Shown: in pieces, positions 13,801 through 27,678 of the stretch | How positions within the stretch are numbered: the first letter of the stretch is position 1 | Layout: each line of letters starts with the position of its first letter | Origin: Bicyclus anynana | Lineage: Eukaryota; Arthropoda; Insecta; Lepidoptera; Nymphalidae | Direction: 5' to 3' | Assembly (NCBI RefSeq): GCF_947172395.1 | Contig: NC_069109.1 | Coordinates: 1,768,897 to 1,832,896, forward strand | Length of the DNA stretch: 64,000 nucleotides | Notes under the pieces: model-generated | What the model was told of the DNA's origin: nothing | Seen by the model: the letters and a program-made list of their open reading frames with translations, nothing else | The model's database searches: none | Made by a program: the position numbers and the translations under genes

Positions 13801-16800
13801 ATGGATCCTCAGAGCCAAGCCCTCTGGTGGAGATGATGGATGTGCCGACCGGACAGGTGGTAGTGCCAGTCGACGAGTTTGGCTGGCGGCTCGCATGCTG
13901 CCACGTCCAGCGCCAGCCCCAGACGCGCCCTGGCGACCCCCAGGTAGCGGCCCTATACGCGCATCATTATTATCCATCATCATAAGTATTTAGGGGGAGG
14001 GGTGAGTGGTGATTACATCACTCGGGGTCCACTCATGTCCCCGAGGAGGCTAGTATTTTACGAGCCAGCTAGCTCTGCGGAGAACCAGAAGATGTTAGTT
14101 GGTTCTCCGATGACCCTTAGTCGCCTCTTACGACACCCTCGGGATAGGTAGGGGTGGCAACATTCTGCTCTGCCGGTGCCACACGGCATTTATTATTATT
14201 ATTATTATTATTATAAACGATTTGTATTTCATTATTTTTATTCAAATTTCTCTTCTGATTCCTAAAATAATAAAATAGAACTTTGATAATATTGATTATG
14301 ACATTATTTTTAGTATTTTTCTGCTACCTACCAATTTTTACAAATATAACTTGAAAAATGAAGGACTTTCCATACAAACTTTCAACCCCTATTTCACCCC
14401 CTTTAGATTTAATCTTCGCGATCAAATGGACATGGTCGTAGAAAAAAATATTGTATGCCATTGCACGTAATTAGCCATTGTAGCACTCGTGCTGTTTATT
14501 GTTAAAATACTACATGACAGCGGAATAAATAAATATTAAAAATTTATTATGAAACACGGCTAAAACTCACGTGATACAAAGTTGGAGTATGTCCGATTAG
14601 TTTCGAATCTATACGGGGCCCTTAATCATGAGCTGGTTCTTGCAACGCGACGTTGTATCACGTGAATTCTAGCCGTGTTTCATAATAAATTAAATATACT
14701 CAGAGGCACAATTATCCGCCCACTTTAATATATTCGCGTCATACTAAAGTGGGCGGATAATTGTGCCTCTGAGTATATTAAAAAAAGGATAACATTTGTA
14801 ACTCACGGATCGTTGTCGCTGCTATGTCGGGAGGACAACTTCAGGTGTCTCGAATGCGCGTCCTCCGATACGAACTTCACTTCGCACACTTCGCAGTACG
14901 GACCATCCAAACTGACCTGTGTAATTATTTTATTACTAGCTGACGTCACGCTGTTTCACCCACGTGGTTCCCGTTCCCGTAGGAATATGGGGATAATATA
15001 TAGCCTATAGTCTTCCTCGATAAATGGGCTATCTAACACTGAAAGAATTTTTCAAATCGGACCAGTAATTCCTGAGATTATCGCGTTCAATCAAACAAAC
15101 AAACAAACTCTTCAGCTTTATAATATTAGTATAGATAGCAAGCTTGAATTAGAAAAAAAAATTACATACCTACATATTTCATACACAACACAATACCGGA
15201 GAGAGACAATAACTATAATTAAATCTTATTAAACAATTAAATCTTAGTTTTAGTTACTAATTTAATTATTTCATATTATTATGTTCTGATTGTTTAATTG
15301 TTTATTTAATCGCATGTCACAGAGTAAAGAATAATAGGCAGATAGAGCGTACAGAACAAACGGTGATGCAGCCATTTCAAATACTAATTTAAAAAGTAAA
15401 ACATTCTCCAGTCAGTACGATATGAAGCGTCACATGAGTTATTTTCAATATTATTCAAGAAAAATGGCATTGGTTTTTTTTATATATTTTAATAACTGTT
15501 CACAAAAACAGAACAAAATAAGATGGAGTACTTTTTATAAGTGATTATTGATTATTAGTCAGTTATTATGATATTAATTTACGTAATTGTTGTTAATTGA
15601 AATACATATTCTGAAAAATTTATGCGGATGTTACGGAGACCCGTGACGTTTGCTATTTATGGGTTTCACCGACTTCACTGTGCGGCTTGTAAAGGCTCAT
15701 TCTGTATCATTCACTGTTCTGTGTCTGTCATAAAACTTAAATTATGCAATGATACAAAATATGACATTGTAACACTGCTTTTTCAACGTAAAGTGTGCTA
15801 AAATGTAAATTTTTTACTATTATAAATTACTATTAGAGTTTTGATGGTTTTTTACATAAAAAAACCGAGCGTATTTTGGTTTTACATATGGGTGTATTTT
15901 GTAAATAAAAAAGTTAGGTTAAACTGTTTAATTTATATTACGCAGACAGGCCGCACTATATTATATTATATATATATTATATATATTACCATCGACCTCT
16001 TATAATAAAAGGACGCACCATCATGTAGAACATTTCACTTAAAAACTGGCACAATTTTACTTTGACAGTTTAGAATTATTGGTAAAGAAAATTATACATA
16101 AAGGCCTTTAAATATAGTCCCAATATCCCAAATTCAATCTTAAGGATCGAGTTTAAGGTTGAATTTGCAAATGCGACTACTTGAATTGAGTGCCAAGAAG
16201 ATGTGTTTGGCACTCATTGAGTGGGGACGTTTTTTGGTTGCTGATTGTGCATCCACTTTTTAATAGGAGATCGATGCCTATTACACAAGATGGCGTTAGG
16301 GGTGGGGAAGATTGTTGAAGTGCACATAAGTTAAAGCGAGGCTTGACCGGGTTTGTTTGTCTTAAATAAATTAAAAAAAAATATATAACTCACATTCTTC
16401 TCCGCTAGTCTATGCTTTTTCTTCTTATGCACGTCTATGCCCTTCTTGCTCACGAACGTATAGCCGCACAGCTCGCACACGAAGTCCGACACGTGCTTGA
16501 TACGTATGTGGCCCATGTAGGTGGTCAGTTTACTGAAATTAGACCTTCTGTGTAAGACTATAAGGTTTAGTTTAGATTAGGTTGCCATGAAAGATGAGAA
16601 ATGTAGGTAGTCAGTTATTTGAAATTGAACCTTCTGTGTATGTTGATAAGGTTTAGTATAGTTTGTATGGGTTTGAAACGCAATTTTTACAAATAAGTGG
16701 TCATTTCAATTAAATTAGACCTTGTGTTCAAGACTATAAAGTCTACATTAGTTTCTATGGGTTTGATAACTAATGTGTCCATATAAGTAGTTGGTCATTC

Positions 16801-19800
16801 AAATGAAATTAAACTTTATGTATAGGTGGATAAGGTTTAGTTTAATTTGTATGGGTAACCAGTAAAAAGATATAGAAGACGGATCGTCTATCTTTTTACT
16901 GATTACATATATAGATGGTTAGTTTACGGAACTTAGACCTTGTGTGTAAGACTATAAGGTTCAGATTAGGTTGACATGGATAATGATACATTATAGGTAG
17001 TCAGCTTTCTAAAATTTAACTTTATGTATAGTGAGATAAGGTTCAGTTTAGTTCGTATCCGTATACGATATGGCTGTGTCCATATACGATTTGATTTGAT
17101 AAAGTTCATTTTCAATCAAAGAAAAACAAATGATTTGTAACACTTACTCGAACTCGCTAGGACAGTGCGGACATTGGTATTTCGTTCCCGCGTGCCATTT
17201 CTCGTGCTCTCTCGCCACTCCTCTGAAATAATCAGTATTATTATGAGAATAGAGTTCAAATTTATATAGTTAAAATCAACTGTTCCAAAAGGAGCCGTGA
17301 TAGACTAGTGGATATGACCTCTGCCTCCGATTCCGGAGGGCGTGGGTTCGAATCCGGTCCGGGGCATGCACCTCCAACTTTTCAGTTGTGTGCATTTTAA
17401 GAAATTAAATATCACGTGTCTCAAACGGTGAAGGAAAACATCGTGAGGAAACCTGCATACCAGAGAAAAATCTCAATTCTCTGCGTGTGTGAAGTCTGCC
17501 AATCCGCATTGGGCCAGCGTGGTGGACTATTGGCCTAACCCCTCTCATTCTGAGAGGAGACTCGAGCTCAGCAGTGAGCCGAATATGGGTTGATGACGAC
17601 AACTGCCTCGTTCAGTCGTTGGTGGCTTTGGTTCACGAGGTATTTGACGGCTTCTTTGGTGTGGTATGCGCGGTGGATTTACAAGACGGAGGTCCTGGGT
17701 TCGATTCTCGGCTGGGTTGATTGAGGTTTTCTTAATTGGTCTAGCTGGTGGGAGGTCGTGGCTAGTTACCACCCTACCGGCAAAGACGTACCGCCAAGCG
17801 ATTTAGTGTAGGTATGATGTCGTGTAGAAACCGAAATGTTCCTCTTAGATTGCATCATCACTTACCATCAGGTGTGATTGTAGTCAAGGGCTAACTTGTG
17901 AGGAATAAAAAAAAGTAGTATGTGAACTATAAACCACACGATATAAGTAAAAATTCTTTCAAAATAAAACAAAAAAGAGCCATCTATAATAATCCTTAGA
18001 CGTAACTGCATCGCAACAGGTACTTGTAAACAAAGGGATTGTTTCAAAGTTCTGCAAGAACGCCATCTATCGGTAGTTTGAAATAACAAATACTGTTTCA
18101 CTGTGCCTGTAGATGGCAGCAAACATCGCCCAATTACACTTATAAAGCGTGCGCATTAACTTGACACTTGGCTACCAAACACATCAATACAACAACAGGA
18201 CAAACATTATTCGAGTTAGGTGTCATATTAATCCGTAGAGCTGTAAAGCCAAGCGTGCTTAAAGAAGTTTTATTGAAAACATATCGATACTAATCATGCA
18301 TCGATATCTTTGTTCATTGCCCCCATCCCTGCAGACTTAACGATAGACTTGATCGTGTGTGGCTGGCGTATTGTACATGCTAATGCTAAAAGAAAACTTT
18401 CTTGTATTAATAGTCTCTGAGCTAGACGGACAGACGGACTTGACGAACGTATAAGGCTTTCTTGTTAACTATATAATAACAATAGATATAATATGCAGAT
18501 ACCTGTTTCTAGTGACAAACGGACATCCTTTACAACTAAACTTCTCTGTATGTTGCGCGGTGAGATGCTTGCGTAGCGCGCGCCCAGTCTTTAACCGTGT
18601 CTTGCATATGAAGCACTCGTAGGCGCCGCTTTGCTGTGGACAAACATCATGGGTAATTGAGTCGCACGAACGAGCTCATGAACAAGGATCACTTTGCTGT
18701 GTCGCACGAGTTTATGAAACAACTTACAATATCGAAGAGATGTTTTATAAATGGGGACCGAGGATTGATCCCTGGGAGACCCCAGGTGGGATAGTCACAT
18801 AATCAAAAAGCTTCAATAACTAAAATCCAAAGGGGCCGGACTCATCACCGAGAGGCCGTGGCTCCATTCCCGCCCAGTGGACGTTGTAGTACTCACTCCT
18901 ATTCTGTCTATTCCAACTAATTGGCGAGTAAGGGAATATTCGTCATATTAAAAAAAAATGCAAACAATATTTTTAAAAAATCCCTTCTAAGGAATAGAAG
19001 GGATTTTTTTCTACCTATGCAATTACTTATGTATGAAACTATCCATCGCAGCAAGTTGCCGTTTTTTCATAGATCGCTAAGTTTGTGCATCAAAATCAAA
19101 TCTGCCTGACATCTCTCATTCTCCGCCTATATCGTAGACACAGAGTAGTTAATCGCAATAGTATCTATTAGCTCAGAGAGATGAGCTCGTCGCTCTTTGG
19201 CACGTCGATATAATGGATCCCAAATGGAATAGTCACATAACTTCTGGAACTTTCCGATATAAAACAGCCTGCATTCGATTTTCATTATTATGTGTGAAGC
19301 TATCAATCACAGCAAGTTGCCGTTTATTACTAAAACGCTTAGCTTTTTTACCAAAACACGTGAAGCACACTGTCGAATGCTTATTCGAATTCCGCGTAGA
19401 TCACATCTTATAACGGAGTGTTTTGTCGTCAATGATACACAGTATTTAGTCGCGTTTGTTATATGCGAACGAGCTTATGAATAAGGATGTCTCACCTCGC
19501 TGTGTCGGATGACGTGCGCATCGTACCGGTCCCGCACATGGAAGCCGCGGTAGCATGCGCCGCATTTGTAGGGCGCGCTCTTGTATGAGGCGGTGTTTTG
19601 TCGCGTCTGTATTTCCGCTATTTGTTCCTCGTATGTGAGGGTAGTGATTGTGAAGAGAGACTCGTCTAGGTTGTCTGTTGTTTTTCTACGCTTCACATCG
19701 GAGTTTTTGTACCTAAACACGAAATATCATTATAACCATGAATTAAAAACTATATTATTTTTGGTAAAGTATGGTAAAAGTGATGTTTTACAGCTATAAC

Positions 19801-22800
19801 GCCCGCTATAACCAACCCCACTGATTCTCTTTACTATTACTACTAGTCCGTCGTTATAGTTTATTTTAGACAAACTGATTACCAAAAGTATAGAAACTAT
19901 TATATCTGTATGCGTATCATGTGACCTATGACATATATCGTGAAGAGAAATAAACATAAGTCCCAGTCTGATCTCTTACTTCCCCACGCAACAAAAGTTA
20001 AAGCGATAATTCCAGGTGAGCTGCTATTAGTTGTCATTTTTCTATTTCTCTTCATGAAATACGTCATTTGGTTGGATGTTAGAACTACTGAAGTCAACCC
20101 AAACAGAAACTTTGTAAGCTACTTACTTGTCCATAGTACTGGAAGGATTATCACAGTCATCTTTTCTCCTTTTAACCTTCTCTTTCGTCTGCTTAACTTT
20201 CTTTACCTGCTTCTTCTTTTTCACTTTATCTTTTTTATACATTTCACTCAAAGTTACATTATCACTTTCATCAAAAACTGGATACTCTTCGAAAAATATT
20301 TCATTGTTTGCTTGTTCGTCTTTCACTTCGACTTCACATTTGAAGTCACAGTTGCTTCCGTTGTCGTTATTAAAATCATCATCGTTATTTATTCCATTGT
20401 CATCGTTATCGTTAATACCGTTATCATCATTAATTCCATTACAATCGTTGACTTCCTCCGTTTTAACGGGCTCAGTGTCGTGCTCGTTCAAAACTACATC
20501 GTATTCATTTGTTTCATATATTTTTTGACCCAAATTTGATTTAAGATGATGATGCGCACGGCTTATTGATTTAATGTCTCTTATAGTTATCTGTGGAAAA
20601 AATAATTTTATAAATTGAACTTTTTTATGTAAATCGAAGATGCTTTTTTGAGTAAGTGCCGATGGCTCCATGTGAGACCACTAAGGCGTCACCGGGGGGT
20701 TTGGGCGAGCGCAGAAGCATCGCCTGATGAGACCCGAAGGCTGAAATAAAGTTAGAGGACGGAAAGACTCCCTAAGGGCGTCTCCTATGAGACTCGGACC
20801 TCGGCTTAGAGGGCCATTCGGGAGGGTGTAACCGTGACCTGAGTGAATCAGTCCGGACGCCCCCGAGATCGTGAGTTAGAAAACCCACGTCCGGGTGACG
20901 TTAGATATCGGGGACCTCGTCTTCGCCGGCGAAGACGCTGTGTTGCTTGTGATTTGCCCTTATCTGTATATATGTTAATTCCTAGTGTATATTGTTGTTT
21001 TATTTCTCTTTCTCTGTTTTTAATTTGTGTAAATTTATGTTAATTAATTTTTTAACTTTTTTTTAACACTAAATTTTTAATTGTTAGTACGACCTACACT
21101 TTATGCATGATGTGACTACCTTTACTACTTAAAATATACATAAATAAGTACAGATAATAATTAAATATAACAATTAAATAATAAATCTATAGAAATTTCT
21201 GAGAGCAAACATATTTTTTTTATGTGTTTCTATACCCTATTTATTAAGTTTTTTAATTCTGTATACATATAATTTTGTTGGTGGTCCAAATAGTAAATAA
21301 ATAAATATATATATATACTCACATATCGATCCACCTCGAGTCTGTTGGTCAGTAAGGTCTGACACCTCATGGCCTTCCTCTGGAAGTGGCTCGCAGAAGT
21401 CAGCCTGGCCACGCACTCCCAACACAGCTTCTGTGGTAGTCTGTCGTTTGCGGTTATCTGAAATTAAATTTAAAAAAAAAAAAACTAGTGTAGGCTAGTT
21501 GACACTTTTTTTTTAATGGTCTTAAATTTTTCATTATCGTTCTACTAGATTGAAAATAAAACATCAAATTTTTTCGAGACGTGATAAAAATCAAAATTCA
21601 AATTCAAAATTCATTTATTTCAAGTAGGCTCAGTTTACAAGCACTTTTGACACGTCAGTTGACTATTTGTAAAGATTCTACCACCGGTTCGGAAGGCAGG
21701 TTCTGCTGAGAAGATACCGGCAAGAAACTCAACAGTTGCTCTTTTGAAAAAGTCATACAGTATTATAATTTACAATTAATAACAATTACTGTTTACATTT
21801 CTTATAGTTTTACTTTCTGTGTGAAGGTGGAAGCTGATCCAGCGGCCTCCAAGCATCTTTATCATTAAGGAACTCATCAATGTTGTAGTAACCTCGACTA
21901 AGTAAATGTTTTTTAACACATTGCTTAAAGCTATGCATTGGCAGGTCCATCACAGTCTTGGGGAAAAATTTCTCAAAATTTTTAAATATTTTTTTTTTGA
22001 TGGACTATATTTTATCGTTTCATGACGTTCACGAAACACTAAATCTCAACCAAACGGTTTTGTGTTTGTCATAATTATTATATAATAACTAGCGGACTCG
22101 CTCAAGCTTCGCTTTGACTTATTAATTTATTTATTTGCACTTCTTCCCTATCCCTACCTTACACTACCATACTCCTACCCCTACCCCTACCCTACCTCTA
22201 CTCTACCTCTACCCTACCCTACCCTACAACTACCCTACCCCTACCCTATCCCTATACCATAAACCTACCCTACCACTACCCTACCCTACCCCTACCCTAC
22301 CCCTACCCTACCGCTACCCTACCCTTACCCTATCCCTATACCATACCCCTACCCTACCACTACCCTATCCTAGGATTTAGGGGTTTGAAAAATAGATGTT
22401 GGCCGATTCTCAGACCTACTAAATATGCACAAAAAATTTCATCAAAATCGGTCGAGCCGTTTCGGAGGAGTTCAAGTTCGAACACCGCGACACGAGAATT
22501 TTATATATTAGATATAATTATTTGACATCTACTTCCGATTCTAGAGGGTGTGGGTTTGAATCTGGTCCGGGGCGTGCACCTTCAACTTTTCAGTTGTGTG
22601 CATTTTAAGAAATGAAGTATCACGTGTCTCAAACAGTAAAGGAAAACATCGTGAGGAAACCTGCAAACCTGAGAATTTTCTCAATTCTCTGCGTGTGTGA
22701 AGTCTGCCAATCCGCATTGGGCCAGCGTGGTGGACTATGGGCTTAACTCCTCTTATTCTGAGAGGAGACTTGAGCTCAGCAATGAGCCGAATATGAGTTT

Positions 22801-25800
22801 ATAACGAATATCAAAAAACTACTCGCCATTTTGGACGCAATGCTATTGGACGAGAGCCACGTTATCAACCTTTTACAGTCTTATTTATTTAAACAGTAAA
22901 TAATTAAATCCCAATTACATGAAAACCTGATTCTAATATTATCGCAATAATAGGGATGATGACAGTTTTTTTAATTGTATATAAATTAAGAGTATGTTAA
23001 TAGTAAAGCAATTTTGTAAAAGTAACAGGGTATCTGCGATCATTACTTTCGGAGCTACAGGGATTTAAAGGGTCAGATTTGCGGCGCTGCCGCGGATCTC
23101 TGTAAAAACGCTCCATACAAAATGGTACGAACTTATGACGTCGTAGGAAATTAATGATCGTTAGATTTGTATGTGCGCTCAAACAAAATTACTAATATCT
23201 TTGTTATTTGTGCGTTTATGTTTATAGTTCACTTATTAAAAAATGTCACATTTAATGTAAGGAGGCTAAAATTGTATAAATTTTCATCTAATTACGATAA
23301 AATATTTTTAGTAGATTTTTAAAATTTAATAATCTTATTTATTTTGAAAATATCCAGACAATCTTTGTTTTTTGTGTATAAATTAGTTAACATTGACCCT
23401 ATTTACCCGAATGTATCATAAAAATCAATATATTCAAACCTAGTCATCATCCCCATTAACGTAAATTTTGCTAACTGATCAAATAACTCACTCGCCGACA
23501 AATACTCACCGGCATACCGACTGTCTGTTCGTACATCAGGCCCAAGTTCTTCTCCGACATGTGATACATTGTCACGTTCATGGACAGACACACTCTGCAC
23601 ACCTGTTAGAAGATTTTAATATATACTACAGTATGTAATATATAGTAATAGATATTAATGTATATTATAGTATATAAGGGATGTTATATATGGGATATAG
23701 GAGATGTTGAGATTGCAAAGGTATTTTTATATTGACTTTTGCAATGCACGTTGTAGAGTCAACATCTCCTGAGGATGCTCCAGTTTTAGGGTGAAACGTA
23801 CGTAGAGAGTATTTTGTCGGACCTGGGTGACGTTGTCGCATGGGTTCGTCGGCTTTTGGCGGATAATAGCAAAATAAATAAATTATTATATATTCCAAAA
23901 ATCTCACAAACTCACCCTCAGTGTGGCGGGAGCATCCAAATCTTCATCAGACTCCTGAAACAATAGGCTTATTTACATTTTTTTTTATTCCATATCTATC
24001 TATCTATATTTATCTATTCTATTCTATATTCTTATATATCTATATCTATTCTCTATCTTCTATATCTATACTTATTATAAAACTGGTCGATTTCTATACA
24101 TTTATTCACAATTTGAGATTTTACTTATACCATTTGTAACAACAATCGTTACCGTGGCATACAGTACTACTAGCGCCATCTAGAATCCATACTTATAATA
24201 CGAATTCTGTACATTTTGTACATTCCATAGCGTTCGGCATCCGGATCCCGCTGCGGACACTCCAATTACGAGGGCAGGACATAGGTTGGCAGACCTCAGT
24301 CCGCTACCTGGGATGCACCATCGACGCCAGCCTGACCATGATACACATGGTGGACCACGCCGTGTGTCAGGCGGCGGCGGCCAAGTCGATGCTGTACCAG
24401 GTGCTAACCTCCCGACTACCACTGAGGGCCAAGTTGAAGATCCTCAACACCTATGTCCGCTCGCGTCTTACGTACGCGGCTCCGGCCTGGTACGCGCTGT
24501 GCTCCGCGCACCAGAAAAACCGGATGCAAATCCAGCAGAACAAGTGTCTGCGCCTTGCCACGGGAGCTCCGAGATACGTCAGAAATGATGTCATCCACCG
24601 TGACACGAAGACGCCCACCGTGGAGGAATTCGTCCGTGACCTAGCATGCCGCATGTTCGCGCGTGCAGACCACGGACCGAATATACACCTCCGCGACATC
24701 GCACCACACTGCGACAGGCCACAGAACGGGCGTCCCCTACCTCGGGAGCTCCTCCAAGCGGCCGACCCTGCAGGCGCAGGTACTTACGGTGACGACGAGG
24801 ACGACGCAACCACCGGACATGACACCGTCCTTGCGCAGGATAGCGACGACATCGCAGTCCGCGCAGGGACCTCCATTGAACCCGGCGCTGCCCCGACGCA
24901 GGATAGCGAGGAATCGCAGTCCGCGCGGGGCCAACGGGTCCAAAGCCCAATCCCTTAGGCTGAAAAGCCTCAACCCCGGGAGGGGTTGGAAGAAATTACC
25001 GGGGGAGAAAGTTCCCCCGCGACATGCCCGGGTAAGGAGGCATTGCCTCGAGGCCCGTACCCCCGCCCCGTGTACCACGGGTCGGAGAAGACCCGACATG
25101 ATGTACATTCTGTACATTGAAGATATTTTGAAAATTTTTGTTGCGGGGCATTATATAATTGATACTGAAACTTAAAATATTTTTTTTCGATTTTCTGTCT
25201 GTCTGTCCGTGTTTTTTTGTTATTCGGGCATCACGCTGAAACTACTGAATGAATTCAAATGAAACTGGGCACGGTTTAAGACTGTAATAAGGAAAAGGTT
25301 ATAGGATACTTTTAACTGCGAAAATAAAATAATAAGGGGGTGAAATAGGGGTTGCAAGTTTATATGGAAAGTCCTTCAGTTTTAGAGTTACAGTTTTAAA
25401 AATTTGTTCATAAATCATAAAAACAATACGAAATATAATGTGATTCAAGAATTTTTTGAATTCAACCGCTAAAGTGGTGAAATTGAGCTTGAAAGCGGAC
25501 GAAGTTGCGGGCGTCCGGTAGTAAGTAAGATATTGATGACTTACATCCAATGGCAGCGGCACTGAACCACTCTTGATCCTCCTCAACCCACGTCTGGTCT
25601 CGTAGAACGACTCTTGCTGGAAGTGTTCCGAGCACACTGCACTGGAAAAATAATTAAAAAAATAAAATTTGACAGTCAAGGGACTCCCGGAGGCACACAC
25701 ACAATCATCGCTACCTTGCAGCTCACCAGCTGTTTTCAGGTCACGCAGTCAAGTAAAAAGTGTGGGTTCAGATTTTGGTCTTAATTTTTCCCTTTCGCAC

Positions 25801-27636
25801 GCGCGATATGGAACTTCGTTCCAGGAAATAAGAAGACCCGACTGCCTAACTTGATCGCACCTAGTTATCCGCCTCGCGCATAGCGATAAATAATTAACGT
25901 TTTTTTTAATTGTAGTTTTTTTTAATATGGCCATAATATACCATTTTGAAATCCTCTTGGCGAGCCCTTGAATTTGATACCCATATTAAAAACATTTTTT
26001 TTCACCTCTATACTACAGCCTTTATTGACAAGTACTGTTTACCAACAAAGAAAATGAAAATGAAGGTAGAAAACGCATGTCATTTCATAACTTATTCATT
26101 ATAAATTATGTATGGTTTGTTTATAAAATGTTATTCAAAATTTATTAACCATATCTAATTGTTCTAAGCTTATTAAATTTTCATTAATTTTAGAACAAGT
26201 TAATTATAATTATTATTAGGTGTGAAATAACTAGTGATTTGTACCCTCATTTTTAATTTTTTTGTTGTTAAACTGTATTGCTCAAGAACGACTGTAGTAT
26301 ATATAGTCTACTGTAGTAGTCACAGTCATCGTGTTGGTTTGTCTTAACTTCAACTATCTAAGAACACTTGGGTTATCAAGACGAATCTAACAAAATCTTA
26401 ATTACGTTAATCCGTTCAGCGGTTTTGAAGATATGAGGTAATAATTCTAATATAGAACTAGCTGCACTTCTAGAGAGGCCAAGGTCTTTAAGCAAGTTAT
26501 AAAGAGATTTTGCTGGTAATCCTCTTGCACCTACTTCTACGGCGTAGAGACTAACTACATAGCCATTTTTAGTTAGTTCATTTGTTAGGTCATAATATTT
26601 ATTCACTTTCAAACTGTGGTCCTTCGGAATGTTAGTCTCCCACGGCACAGTAAGCTCTACAACGTAATTAAGACTTCGTTTTAGATTTGTCTTGATAACC
26701 TAGACAAATCTAACGAAATCTTAATTACGTTAATCCGTTCAGCGGTTCTGAAGATATGAGGTAAAATAAAAAAGGAAATAATAATTGAGGTAATAAGTAA
26801 AAAAAAAAATATAGAACTAGCGGCACTTCTAGAGAGGCTAAGGTCTTTAAGCAAGTTATAGAGATTTTGCTGATAATCCTCTCGCACCTAATTCTACTGT
26901 GTACAGACTAACATAGCCTTTTTTAGTTCAACTTTCAGACTTGGAAATTAAATATCACATGTCTCAAACGGTGAAGGAGGAGGAAACCTGCATACTCGAC
27001 AATTTTTTTTATTCTCTGTGTGTGTCAAGTCTGCCAATCTGCATTGGGCCAGTGTGGTGGACTATTGGCCTAGCCCCTCTCATTCTGAGAGAAGACTCAA
27101 GCTCAGCAGTGAACCGAATATGGTTTGATAATAATATATAATATACAATTATAAAAGAAGTTTTATTACAAAAAATACTTTTACAGTAATTATTATTATT
27201 TACCTTCTATCTCTGGGCTCTTCGGTAATACCCAACGCCTCCATCCAGGCATTCCTGAGATTCGTTTCCTTGGGAAACCTGCAATTATGTTTACTATTAT
27301 GATACTACATACCGGAACACAAAATACTTGACAACCTGTAGGTTTTCCTAGGAACAAGCCTTTGACAGCGGTGTCCTGGTGTGGCGAACTAACTCTTTCG
27401 TTCGCCCACTTTAGGTTAGGCCATCTAACTTTTTACTTAATAGAAATTGTTTTGCACCTTTTGTATTTTTTTTTTGTATTATTTCATTTTATAATATTAA
27501 ATTCCTAGGTTACCTTAGTTTTAATTATCTTATTAAAATTAGATTTAGCAATTACTTTTAAAAAATAACTAGAATAATGAGCGTCAACTCGCCAACAAAC
27601 TGCCTGTACAGTTTGGCGAGAGGAGAGAGTAAAAAA

Positions 27637-27678
<42 letters not shown>

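Noticed and set aside
17292..17365. tRNA gene with boxes A and B
   Set aside because: The tRNA-like sequence is the head of SINE-A and recurs with the same SINE body at several loci.
20127..20528. Plus-strand Ser/Phe-rich frame of 133 codons
   Set aside because: It is the antisense of the acidic/basic linker exon of gene 1; the minus-strand frame has splice sites and a paralogue.
22135..22380. Telomere-like CCCTA repeats
   Set aside because: Insect telomeres are TTAGG/CCTAA; these are irregular CCCTACC units inside a retroposon, so not a telomeric tract.
24591..25117. Minus-strand frames of 119 and 126 codons
   Set aside because: Shadows of the GC-rich Jockey-like fragment; no motif and the opposite strand carries RT residues.
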